A stretch of 64,000 bases of DNA from Rhizobium sp. ACO-34A (GTDB lineage Bacteria; Pseudomonadota; Alphaproteobacteria; Rhizobiales; Rhizobiaceae), in assembly GCA_002600635.1 (NCBI GenBank), contig CP021375.1:1-64000 (forward strand). The letters are read 5' to 3'. Positions 36,309 to 44,570 of this stretch are shown piece after piece (position 1 is the first letter of the stretch; every line of letters starts with the position of its first letter). The notes beneath the pieces were generated by a model. That model made no database searches. It saw nothing but the letters and a program-made list of their open reading frames with translations, and was not told where the DNA came from. The position numbers and the translations under genes are program-made.

Positions 36309-36334
36309 GGAACTCTTCGATGGTGTGGTGAGTT
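36309..36334 (+). promoter_or_regulatory. EcfG-type promoter candidate
   Basis: GGAAC, 17 bases, AGTT; 32 bp before the DUF2934 gene. Confidence 0.6.
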
Positions 36335-36366
36335 AGGCTGTCGGTTCGAACGTCGGGAGAAGTGAC

Positions 36367-36585
36367 ATGGAAGAGATTAATCGGGAAGAACGCATTCGCC
36401 AACGGGCCTACGAAATATGGGAGGCGGAAGGGCGTATCGATGGCCATCACGAACGCCACTGGCACGATGCCTCGCAAGAGCTCGACCACGGCAAGCTGCC
36501 TTTCGCCCCGGACGAGAGGACGAGCAAATCGGGCAGGGCTATCGCTAAAACCAGATCGAGGGATATCGGTGTCTCGGTCGGTTGA
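36367..36585 (+). CDS. DUF2934 small protein
   Basis: The 72-aa product begins with the DUF2934 core EERIRQRAYEIWEAEGRIDG followed by HERHWHDA. The family is small, soluble, of unknown function, and common in rhizobial stress regions. Its own stress-sigma promoter candidate lies directly upstream, separate from treZ. Confidence 0.85.
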   Translation: MEEINREERIRQRAYEIWEAEGRIDGHHERHWHDASQELDHGKLPFAPDERTSKSGRAIAKTRSRDIGVSVG

Positions 36586-36914
36586 TCCCGGCTCGTCATC
36601 TCCGGGAAGTGGAACCCGATGTGAGGGACATGGGTACCGCATTGGCGGTGCATCTGTAATTCGTTTCCATAATCGCGTTCCCACGAGAATTCGGCTTTCT
36701 ACCCCGGGTCGAGGCAAGAAACGAAGGGGAGCCATAGGCTGGCTTTGTTGCTTTCCGATCCGGAATGCAGCTTTCTTGATGTCCGATGGGTGGCAAGGTG
36801 CTTTTGCCTCCTCCTCTTGAGCACCGCGGAAAAGGCGAGCCGCCGACGGCTGCGGAAATCGTGCAGCCTTGCCTGTTTCCTCCAGCTCGTGCGCCCGCCC
36901 TGGCATGCGTTTTG
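36586..36914. other. Non-coding stretch
   Basis: Nothing supported between the convergent DUF2934 and SDR genes. Confidence 0.3.
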
Positions 36915-37772
36915 CTAAAGGATCGGCTTGCCGCCCGTTACTGCGATTGTCGCCCCCGAGATGTAACTCGACCGGGGATCGGCGAGCAGCACGTAGGCGG
37001 TCTGAAGTTCGGCAGGCTGACCCGGGCGCTTCATGGGAACCTGCAACCCGAAGTCCCGTACGGCGTCTTCCGGCAGGGTCGAGGGGATGAGAGGTGTCCA
37101 GATCGGGCCAGGCGCTACGGCATTGACCCGGATATTCTTCCTCGCAAGCATCTGGGCAAGGCCCGCCGTAAAGTTCTGGATTGCGCCCTTGCTCGTCGCA
37201 TAGGCGAGAAGTGAGGGATTGGGGCTGTCGGAATTTATCGATGCGGTATTGATGATGGCGCTTCCGGCCCGCAGATGGGGAACCGCAGCCTTGGCAAGAT
37301 AGAACATCGCATGAAGATTGACACGAAAGGTCAGTTCCCATTCCTCGTCGGAAATCTCGCCGATATCGGTAAATGATGCCTGATGCGCGGCGTTGTTGAC
37401 GAGGATATCAAGCCCGCCAAGCTCTTCGATCGCCCTTGTGACAACGGCCCGGCAATGGTCTGAAGACTTTATGTCGCCTGAAACCGTAATGCATTTTCTG
37501 CCAGCGTCGCGTACCCACTTCGCGGTCTCCTCGGCATCCTCATGCTCATTCAGATAGGAGATCAGGAGATCGGCGCCTTCACGAGCGTAGGCAATTGCAA
37601 CGGCGCGACCAATGCCGCTGTCACCCCCGGTTATAATGGCACGCAGACCGAGCAGCTTGCCAGATCCACGATAGCTTTCCTCTCCGTGATCAGGCAAGGG
37701 TGTCATGGCCCTGGTCATTCCCGGCATGGATTGGGTCTGGAGCGAAAAAGGTGGCGTCGGATAGTCTGTCAT
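36915..37772 (-). CDS. SDR oxidoreductase (YghA/general-stress type)
   Basis: The 285-aa product has an extended N-terminus (MPGMTRAMTPLPDHGEESYR) typical of the YghA/YhdF stress-linked SDR group. It has the cofactor motif ITGGDSGIGRAVA, NNAAHQ, catalytic Ser in NTASINS and YATSKGA with Tyr and Lys in place. Members use NAD(P) on aldehydes or alcohols of uncertain identity. GGAAGG precedes the ATG, and a stress-sigma promoter candidate lies 30 bp upstream. Confidence 0.9.
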   Translation of the reverse strand: MTDYPTPPFSLQTQSMPGMTRAMTPLPDHGEESYRGSGKLLGLRAIITGGDSGIGRAVAIAYAREGADLLISYLNEHEDAEETAKWVRDAGRKCITVSGDIKSSDHCRAVVTRAIEELGGLDILVNNAAHQASFTDIGEISDEEWELTFRVNLHAMFYLAKAAVPHLRAGSAIINTASINSDSPNPSLLAYATSKGAIQNFTAGLAQMLARKNIRVNAVAPGPIWTPLIPSTLPEDAVRDFGLQVPMKRPGQPAELQTAYVLLADPRSSYISGATIAVTGGKPIL

Positions 37773-37801
37773 GACGTTTCCTTCCGTTATCTTGAGGATC
37801 A

Positions 37802-37827
37802 AACCTCCCGCACGTCCATAAGGTTCC
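37802..37827 (-). promoter_or_regulatory. EcfG-type promoter candidate
   Basis: On the minus strand: GGAAC, 17 bases, GGTT; 29 bp before the SDR gene start. Confidence 0.6.
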
Positions 37828-37856
37828 TCGTTGAGCACATGTCGATACCTCTGTCC

Positions 37857-39422
37857 TCAGCTGCCAGAAGCCGAACTGGCCTGCATTCTCGCGTTCACCA
37901 GCCTCCTGTAGAGCCCGGCATAACGCTCGGCGCTGCGGGCCCAACCAAAATCCGCCTTCATCGCCTGCAATTGCAGTCTCTTCCAGAAGGTTGGACGCTC
38001 AAAGGCTTCGAGTGCCCGGTCGAGGGCATGATAAAGGTCCTCCACCGATCCCGGCTGGAACTGGAAGCCTGTCGCCGCACGTGCTTCCATCGCGGCCTCG
38101 TTGGCGTCGATGATCGTTTCCGCAAGTCCTCCCGTTCGTGCGACGACAGGGATCGCACCGTATCGCAACGCATAAAGCTGGGTCAGACCGCATGGCTCGA
38201 AGCGGGAGGGTTGCAGGACGATGTCGCTGCCGGCATGCAGGAGATGAGCGCCGGCCTCGCTGTATCCAATGTGCATCACGACCTGTCCTGGATATTGCCG
38301 TGCCTGCTCGAGCAGCGGATACGCAATCTCGGGATCGCCCTCTCCGAAGATCACGAGCTTTGCACCGCGATCCACGATCCCGGGCACGACGGGAGCCAGT
38401 AGGTCTATGCCTTTTTGCCAGGTCAAGCGGCTCACCACCGAAACGATGGGCCGGCCGTTCTCGACCAGGCCGAACTGCCTTTCCACCGTGCGGCGGTTCT
38501 CCTTGCGTCTTGCAAGGCTGCGCATGTCGAACTGGGCGGGAATAAATGGATCCCGAGAAGGATCCCAGACGGTCTGATCAATACCGTTGAGGATGCCGCG
38601 CAGCGCGTTCTTGCGTGTGAAAAGAATCCCCTCCATTCCCATGCCAAGTTCTCCGCTCATGATCTCGCGTGCATATGTGGGGGACACGGTGGTCACCAGA
38701 TCGCTGAGGACGATCGCTCCTTTCAGGAAGCTGATGTCGCCGTGATATTCGAGGCAGCTCGTATCCAAAAAGGAGGGCGGAAGCCCTAGCCGCTGAAATA
38801 TTGCTGACGGAAACTGGCCCTGGAACGCGAGATTATGGATGGTCAGCACCACGGGGGTGTCCAGGCCCATCGCCCGAACGTAACAACCTGCAAGCGAGGT
38901 CTGCCAGTCGTGCAGGTGTACGACGTCTGGCCGCCAATCGCCGATCCCATCGGCGGCGATCCTGGCTGTTGCCAGAGACAGGGCAGCGAAGCGCTTCCAG
39001 TTGTCGTGATGATCTGACCCCGTCTCATCGAGATAGGGACCGCCGCCACGCTCGTAGAGGGGTGAGCACTCGAGAACAAGGAGATCGAGACCCTCGCTGT
39101 GGCAGCTCAGAACCCTTGCGGCTTCTCCAAGCACCTCCAGTTCCAGGACCGGTATGGGGTTGCTGCACCCGGCAAGTACTGCGGGGTAGCCGGGAACAAG
39201 TGTCGTTATTTCCACGCCATGAGGCCGTAGCGCCTTTGGAAGGGCGCCGACGACGTCCGCCATTCCACCTGTCTTGACGATCGGGAACACCTCGGACGCG
39301 GAGGATAATATCTGAATCCGCTCCAGACCCGCGGCTTTCGCATTTCTGGACGCTCGGGAGAGCGGCCTTGCAAGCGAGGCAGGGAATGTCTCTTCCGTCA
39401 TGCTATACTCAATTAGTCCCAT
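37857..39422 (-). CDS. glgA: Glycogen synthase (ADP-glucose type, GT5)
   Basis: The 521-aa enzyme adds glucose from ADP-glucose to glycogen. It has the N-terminal substrate motif PIVKTGGMADVVGALPKAL (the KxGGL variant), VVHLHDWQTSLAG, ILNGIDQTVWDP and the C-terminal catalytic region SRFEPCGLTQLYALRYG. The ATG used has GAGGAAAG upstream; an internal ATG seven codons later lacks a site. It likely works with the nearby GlgX and TreZ. As a second copy outside a glgBCA operon it may be stress-specific; no stress promoter was found in front of it. Confidence 0.94.
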   Translation of the reverse strand: MGLIEYSMTEETFPASLARPLSRASRNAKAAGLERIQILSSASEVFPIVKTGGMADVVGALPKALRPHGVEITTLVPGYPAVLAGCSNPIPVLELEVLGEAARVLSCHSEGLDLLVLECSPLYERGGGPYLDETGSDHHDNWKRFAALSLATARIAADGIGDWRPDVVHLHDWQTSLAGCYVRAMGLDTPVVLTIHNLAFQGQFPSAIFQRLGLPPSFLDTSCLEYHGDISFLKGAIVLSDLVTTVSPTYAREIMSGELGMGMEGILFTRKNALRGILNGIDQTVWDPSRDPFIPAQFDMRSLARRKENRRTVERQFGLVENGRPIVSVVSRLTWQKGIDLLAPVVPGIVDRGAKLVIFGEGDPEIAYPLLEQARQYPGQVVMHIGYSEAGAHLLHAGSDIVLQPSRFEPCGLTQLYALRYGAIPVVARTGGLAETIIDANEAAMEARAATGFQFQPGSVEDLYHALDRALEAFERPTFWKRLQLQAMKADFGWARSAERYAGLYRRLVNARMQASSASGS

Positions 39423-39719
39423 CTTATCGTTCTTTCCTCGATCAGCCTTCTGCTCGACAAACGTCCATATCCTCGCAAGGCCGCAGTCGCCCGGGTGGCG
39501 ATAACGGTGCTTCTTGCCTCACGCCAAAGCGTCAGGAGACAGGAATACGGGAAAGCATCGCACGGGCTGTTGGGATGGCAGAGAAGAGAGTGGACCGGAA
39601 ATTGACAATCCAAAGGCATCAATCACCAGGATATCCACCCATAATACCTGGAAGCAGAACGAAATTGCCGCGGCTTTGTTCCAGCCTCCATGGTTCGGAC
39701 CCACGGGGTGGAGGACTGC

Positions 39720-40214
39720 CTATCTGGCTGTCTGCGGCGGCGCATCGCCAGACCAGGGTCTGGTATTGGCGCCCGCGAAACCCTGGAGGAGAACAATGCC
39801 GGTGCGATATTTTTCGACATTTCCGCCGCTTCGAACCGCCTGCATGATATTGTCGCGAAGGTCCGCCAGCTTGACGCGGCTGGCGAGCGAATTGCTCATG
39901 ATGCGAGCGAAGTATGTCTCTTCGCTTTCGTTTGCCTGCCGTGTCAGCGCATCGACTGCAGAAAGCACCGGAATGGAGAACCCTTCGGCACGAAGCCTGT
40001 GAGCATTCCATCCGGTTCCCTTTTCGACGACGTCGTGCAGGTAGGCGACAATCTTGAATACTGGATCGTTGTCGGTGGCCGCTATTCTCGCGCAATGCGT
40101 GAAATATGGTCTTCCGGTTTTGTCCATTTGCCCCTCATGGGCCAGCTTGGCGACGGCGATGGCCTGCTGGAGCTCGGATTGCTTCTTGCTTTCGTCTGTC
40201 GTTGACGGGTTCAT
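39720..40214 (-). CDS. HD-domain phosphohydrolase (RelA/SpoT hydrolase-like)
   Basis: The 164-aa product has the HD metal residues in YFTHCARIA, AYLHDVVEKG and VKLADLRDN, in the order of the SpoT/MESH1-type (p)ppGpp hydrolase domain, but without synthetase or regulatory domains. It may hydrolyse (p)ppGpp or another nucleotide. AGGAG lies eight bases before the ATG. This is a plausible link between stringent and stress responses, by inference. Confidence 0.82.
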   Translation of the reverse strand: MNPSTTDESKKQSELQQAIAVAKLAHEGQMDKTGRPYFTHCARIAATDNDPVFKIVAYLHDVVEKGTGWNAHRLRAEGFSIPVLSAVDALTRQANESEETYFARIMSNSLASRVKLADLRDNIMQAVRSGGNVEKYRTGIVLLQGFAGANTRPWSGDAPPQTAR

Positions 40215-40455
40215 GGCGCCATCTCCTGTTCGACCGGGCCAGGGTTCATTTGACGAAGCCTTGATAGGGGGCAGTGTTAACGAATGGGCAATCGGGTTTT
40301 CGCAGGTGTCGGATAGACTCTTCCGCAAACAACCCTCTCGCCGGATGAACCTGCCCGCTTGCAGATGGTCTTTGGTCAGGCCTTGCGCTCGGACTCGCTG
40401 TGCGGAATATCTAAAGGGATCGCGCGCCTGTTCATGGTCCTGTGGGATCGCTAGA

Positions 40456-40749
40456 TCAAGGGATTGTAATGGAAACGGGATGGGGAGGGCAAGCTGCCGT
40501 GACGGCGCAGGCCATTCCGGCCTCCCCGCAAGCGGAGAGAAAGCTCGCGCGCGCGATAGCCAAGGGTGTTGTTTTATCGAGAGCGCCCCTGCACGCATTG
40601 ACCGCGTTTCGGTGGCGCGGCCCTCCGGGACGCGGCCATTCTCCTTGCAGAACGTCGAGGGCCTCACGTGGCGAAGCGAGCGTCCTGACGTTGTCGTGCT
40701 CGAATACCACCGTGACCCAGGACGACCAAACGCCGTGCGAATGTTGCAT
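40456..40749 (-). CDS. DUF982 protein
   Basis: The 97-aa product matches the DUF982 pattern: VTVVFEHDNVRTLASPREAL, LQGEWPRPGGPRHRNAVNAC and ARASFLSACGEAG. The family is largely restricted to rhizobia and functionally unknown. GGGAG lies eight bases before the ATG. It follows a small gene with a stress-sigma promoter candidate and may share its transcript. Confidence 0.85.
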   Translation of the reverse strand: MQHSHGVWSSWVTVVFEHDNVRTLASPREALDVLQGEWPRPGGPRHRNAVNACRGALDKTTPLAIARASFLSACGEAGMACAVTAACPPHPVSITIP

Positions 40750-40897
40750 TACATCTACTCCCTGTCCGCAATCTCGCAAGGACATGCCTCACCACTTCCG
40801 TCCACATACCGCTGCGTATGATCGCCGGTCTGCCGTCGCGGCTTTCCAACCATTTGCGGATCTCGTCATGGTCCGTCGTTGCGATGGCGCTGCTCAT
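40664..40897 (-). CDS. Small hypothetical protein, possibly truncated (77 aa)
   Basis: The N-terminal MSSAIATTDHDEIRKWLESR and GRPAII is typical of a small conserved rhizobial protein; the remainder loses coding character and overlaps the DUF982 gene in another frame. The gene may be C-terminally decayed. AGAGG lies near the ATG, and a stress-sigma promoter candidate lies about 41 bp upstream. Confidence 0.5.
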   Translation of the reverse strand: MSSAIATTDHDEIRKWLESRDGRPAIIRSGMWTEVVRHVLARLRTGSRCNATFARRLVVLGHGGIRARQRQDARFAT

Positions 40898-40937
40898 GCG
40901 GACCTCTGGAATGGGTGACTTCGTTCCGTACGATCCA

Positions 40938-40963
40938 ACCCGTCAGGAAGTCTCAAGGTTCCC
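40938..40963 (-). promoter_or_regulatory. EcfG-type promoter candidate
   Basis: On the minus strand: GGAAC, 17 bases, GGTT; 40 bp before the small gene that precedes DUF982. Confidence 0.55.
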
Positions 40964-41054
40964 TCCGGGCTGAAAAAAATCCCGTCCTCTCCCTGGGAAC
41001 CAATTGGATCGACGCGCCTTCCTGTGGGATTGACCGCAGGGAACCTTCCGCGAC

Positions 41055-43148
41055 ATGAGAAACAGCAGAGCAGACTACCGCATCACCGCTGGAAACTGGG
41101 AAACGCTCGGGGCCAATTTCGATGGAGAAGGCGTCAATTTCGCCTTGTTTTCTGCCCATGCCGAGCGGGTCGAGTTATGTCTTTTCGACGAAACGGGAGG
41201 CCATGAGATCCAACGACTGGATTTGTCCGAATATACGCATGAGATCTGGCATGGCTATGTGCATGGGCTCAGACCGGGCGCGCTTTATGGTTACCGGGTT
41301 CATGGGCCCCATGATCCGGCCAATGGCCATCGGTTCAATCCGAACAAGCTTCTGCTGGACCCCTATGCCCGCGAGCTCGTCGGATCCCTGGACTGGTCGG
41401 CGGCGCTCTTTGGCCATGACCTTGATAGCCCGGAAAAAGATCTGAGCTTCAATACACTGGACAGTGCCGCCTTTATGCCGAAATGCCGGGTGATCGATCC
41501 CGCAGCCTGGACATGGGCCGGCGACAGAAAGCCCGGCATTTCCTGGCCTCAGACCATCTTTTACGAGATGCATGTGAAAGGCTTTACCCAGCTCGACCAC
41601 GCCATTCCGGCTAACCTGCGTGGCACATTTGAAGGCCTCGCCCACAGCAAGGTGGTCGACTACGTCAAGAGCCTCGGGGTTACTTCCGTGGAATTGCTCC
41701 CGATCCATGCCTTTCCGGATGAAGCCTATCTCCTCGACAAGGGGCTGAGGAACTATTGGGGATACAACACTCTTGGCTTCTTTTCGCCGGCACCGCGCTA
41801 CTACGGACCGCGCGGGCTTGCCGGCGTACTGGACATGGTTCGAGCATTTCATGACGCCAATATCGAGGTGATCCTCGATGTCGTTTACAATCATACTGCA
41901 GAAGGCAACGAACTCGGGCCGACATTGTCGTTTCGCGGCATCGACAACTTTTCCTATTATCGCACCCTCCCCGGCGAGCACAGATATTACATCAACGACA
42001 CCGGTACGGGGAACACGTTGAATACCTCGCATCCGCGCGTGCTGCAGATGGTTATGGACTCGTTGCGTTACTGGGTTGAGTGTTTCCATGTGGACGGGTT
42101 TCGTTTCGATCTCGGTACGATCCTCGGCAGGGAACCGGAAGGTTTCGATCAGCGGGGCGGCTTTTTTGATGCCGTTACGCAGGACCCGGTTCTGTCGCGC
42201 GTGAAGCTGATCGGGGAGCCCTGGGACATCGGCCCGGGGGGCTACCAGGTCGGAGGATTTCCGCCGGGCTGGGCGGAGTGGAACGACAAATATCGCGACA
42301 CTCTTCGCGACTATTGGAAAAACACGCCGCATACAGCACCGGATTTTGCCACGCGCGTACTCGGTTCAGGCGATCTCTATGACCAACGCGGGCGGCGGAT
42401 TTGGGCAAGCGTCAATTTTATCGCGGCGCATGACGGCTTCACGTTGAACGACCTTGTTTCCTATGAAGCCAAGCGCAACGACGCGAATGGCGAGGACAAC
42501 AACGACGGACATAACGATAATCGCAGTTGCAATTACGGTGCGGAAGGCCCGACAGACGACGAGGTCATAAACGGCATTCGAGAGCGTCAGAGAATGAATC
42601 TGATGGCGACGCTGCTTCTGTCGCATGGCACGCCGATGTTTCCCGCGGGCGACGAATTCGGCCGCAGCCAGATGGGAAACAACAACGCCTATTGCCAGGA
42701 CAACGAACTGAGTTGGGTTCATTGGGACGATATCCCTGTCTCCGGCAAACGATTGATGCCCATCGTCGCCAGGCTGATCGCAATGCGAAAAGCCCAGCCT
42801 TTGCTTTGCCGCGATAACTGGCGAGACGGTGTCGCGGTCACCTGGATAAATGCGGGGGGAGGCGAACAACTGCCCGAGCACTGGCAGGAAAGCTTCGGCA
42901 CGACCCTGGGCGTTCATCTGCACCGTGCCGACCTTGACCCGCGCAAGGGCCTTTGGCCCGATGTCCTCATTCTTTTCAACCCGAGCGAGACGTCCGTCGA
43001 CTTTGTCATGCCACCGATCGAGCAAGACAGGTGGCAACTCGCATTCTCGACCGATGCGCTTTTTCCCGAACAACCGCAGCTAGTGGGGAGTGCGACGACG
43101 TTTGAACTCTCCGCTCGAAGCCTGACGCTGTTCCGATCGCCTGATTAA
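41055..43148 (+). CDS. glgX: Glycogen debranching enzyme
   Basis: The 697-aa GH13 isoamylase-type enzyme hydrolyses alpha-1,6 branches of glycogen limit dextrins. A CBM48 N-terminus (GVNFALFSAHAERVELCLFD) precedes the barrel. The nucleophile is D352 (VDGFRFDLGTILGRE), the acid/base E388 (LIGEPWDIG), and the third carboxylate lies in AAHDGFTLNDLVSYE. It can feed linear maltodextrins to the TreY/TreZ pathway. No canonical ribosome site is evident close to the ATG; the position is supported by family alignment. Confidence 0.95.
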   Translation: MRNSRADYRITAGNWETLGANFDGEGVNFALFSAHAERVELCLFDETGGHEIQRLDLSEYTHEIWHGYVHGLRPGALYGYRVHGPHDPANGHRFNPNKLLLDPYARELVGSLDWSAALFGHDLDSPEKDLSFNTLDSAAFMPKCRVIDPAAWTWAGDRKPGISWPQTIFYEMHVKGFTQLDHAIPANLRGTFEGLAHSKVVDYVKSLGVTSVELLPIHAFPDEAYLLDKGLRNYWGYNTLGFFSPAPRYYGPRGLAGVLDMVRAFHDANIEVILDVVYNHTAEGNELGPTLSFRGIDNFSYYRTLPGEHRYYINDTGTGNTLNTSHPRVLQMVMDSLRYWVECFHVDGFRFDLGTILGREPEGFDQRGGFFDAVTQDPVLSRVKLIGEPWDIGPGGYQVGGFPPGWAEWNDKYRDTLRDYWKNTPHTAPDFATRVLGSGDLYDQRGRRIWASVNFIAAHDGFTLNDLVSYEAKRNDANGEDNNDGHNDNRSCNYGAEGPTDDEVINGIRERQRMNLMATLLLSHGTPMFPAGDEFGRSQMGNNNAYCQDNELSWVHWDDIPVSGKRLMPIVARLIAMRKAQPLLCRDNWRDGVAVTWINAGGGEQLPEHWQESFGTTLGVHLHRADLDPRKGLWPDVLILFNPSETSVDFVMPPIEQDRWQLAFSTDALFPEQPQLVGSATTFELSARSLTLFRSPD

Positions 43149-43163
43149 AATCGCCGGGCGAGG

Positions 43164-43189
43164 GGAACCCGGCCCGCTCTGCCGCAGTT
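43164..43189 (+). promoter_or_regulatory. EcfG-type promoter candidate
   Basis: GGAAC, 17 bases, AGTT; 23 bp before the 76-aa gene. Confidence 0.6.
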
Positions 43190-43212
43190 AATTGTATGTC
43201 AGGGAGGACATC

Positions 43213-43443
43213 ATGGAACACGAGGCACGCTACGAACTGTTGGCTGATGAGAATGGCTGGGCCATGCTGATCGACGGGGTCCAGTATGACACCTATCCGA
43301 GCTATCACATGGCGGTGCAGGCCTTGCGACTGAAGGGGGATCCGGAAATCAGGCTGCGGGGCAGGATTTCCTTTAAGGTGCAGACGGCCGGTAACCACAT
43401 GAAAAAACAGGTCATTGTTATCAAGGAAATCCAGCCGGGCTAG
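43213..43443 (+). CDS. Small hypothetical protein (76 aa)
   Basis: Not recognised. GGGAGG lies five bases before the ATG. The product seems a small alpha/beta domain (YELLADENGWAMLIDGVQYD, RISFKVQTAGNHMKKQVIVI). It is preceded by a stress-sigma promoter candidate and followed 44 bp later by an SDR gene, probably in one transcript. Confidence 0.7.
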   Translation: MEHEARYELLADENGWAMLIDGVQYDTYPSYHMAVQALRLKGDPEIRLRGRISFKVQTAGNHMKKQVIVIKEIQPG

Positions 43444-43487
43444 CATTCGCGGCCTAGGCTCGGCACCTATCAGAATGGGAGAACGGT

Positions 43488-44267
43488 ATGGAACCTGGCA
43501 AGGTAGCCCTGGTGACCGGCGCGGGGTCGGGAATCGGCAAGGCTGCGGCGCGGCAGCTGTCACGAGAAGGTTTCGCCGTTGTCGTCCTCGGCCGAAACCG
43601 GCAGGAGATTTCAGCCACGGCCGAGGAATTGTCTGGTGATGGGAGGGATGCATTTCCGGTCGTTGCCGATATCTCGATCAACGAGGAAATGCGTCTTGCT
43701 GTCACCCGGGCGATTGAACGGTTCGGCCGAATTGACGTTGTCGTGGCAAATGCCGGCATCAATGGCACGTGGGCACCGATCGAGGATCTGCAGCCGCAGG
43801 AATGGGATCAAACCATCGAGACCAATCTTCGTGGTACATATTTGACGATCCACCATACGGTGCCTCACCTGAAGGCCAGCGGAGGGGGCTCTATCGTGGT
43901 TATATCGTCTATAAACGGCACCCGGACCTTCACGACGCCGGGTGCGACCGCTTATTCTGCCACCAAGGCGGCGCAAGTCGCCATGGTAAAGCAATTGGCG
44001 CTGGAACTCGCCAGGCACAGGATCCGTATCAATGCAGTCTGCCCTGGCGAGATCGACACGAATATCAATGACAATACGAATCTTCGCGACGAGGACAAAA
44101 CCGCAATACCCGTGATCTGGCCGGAAGGGCAGGTTCCGATCACTGGGGGCAGACCAGGACGTGCCGACGATGTTGCCGAAGTTATCGCCTTCCTCGCAAG
44201 CGACAGGGCCCGTCATGTAACGGGAACGCCGGTCTGGGTCGATGGTGGACAAGGGCTCCTGCGATAG
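43488..44267 (+). CDS. SDR oxidoreductase
   Basis: The 259-aa classical SDR has cofactor motif VTGAGSGIGKAAA, NAGINGTW, catalytic Ser in ISSINGT and Tyr/Lys in YSATKAAQV. It is NAD(P)-dependent with unknown substrate. GGGAGAACGGT precedes the ATG. Likely cotranscribed with the 76-aa gene and hence stress-induced. Confidence 0.9.
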   Translation: MEPGKVALVTGAGSGIGKAAARQLSREGFAVVVLGRNRQEISATAEELSGDGRDAFPVVADISINEEMRLAVTRAIERFGRIDVVVANAGINGTWAPIEDLQPQEWDQTIETNLRGTYLTIHHTVPHLKASGGGSIVVISSINGTRTFTTPGATAYSATKAAQVAMVKQLALELARHRIRINAVCPGEIDTNINDNTNLRDEDKTAIPVIWPEGQVPITGGRPGRADDVAEVIAFLASDRARHVTGTPVWVDGGQGLLR

Positions 44268-44407
44268 TCATTGCGACCGGCTGCGAAACCTGCCGGTTTT
44301 GCTGCCCGTTCATTGCCGTCCGCACGCGTGACCGAACGCCTGCGGTGCGCCGGGTGATGAGCAAGGTCGGGCCGGCCTTTATGCCAGACCCGCTTCGATT
44401 AGGGAGC

Positions 44408-44560
44408 ATGATCATGTTGAAAGAGAACGAACACGCCCGCAGGATGATGACTTCTTGCGACAACGCTTTTTCACCCTCCGGCGCCCATGGGGTCGAAATG
44501 CGTCCCGGGCGTCAGGCCCAATGGGCTGCCGCCCTCCTATCCCAGCAGCAGGGCCGATGA
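44408..44560 (+). CDS. Possible small peptide upstream of ligD (50 aa)
   Basis: GGGAG lies close to the ATG, and the stop overlaps the region of the ligD ribosome site. The peptide ([17 protein letters not shown]...) has no recognised motif. It could be a coupled leader peptide or chance. Confidence 0.3.
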   Translation: MIMLKENEHARRMMTSCDNAFSPSGAHGVEMRPGRQAQWAAALLSQQQGR

Positions 44561-44570
44561 GGAACCTACC

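Noticed and set aside
36190..37341. 383-codon minus-strand frame
   Set aside because: Overlaps the SDR, DUF2934 and treZ ends in the wrong frames; composition not protein-like.
39423..39560. Stress promoter in front of glgA
   Set aside because: No GGAAC in the correct orientation within the upstream region.
41003..41054. GGAAC sequences before glgX as a stress promoter
   Set aside because: No NGTT at 16 or 17 bases from either GGAAC, so the site was not counted.
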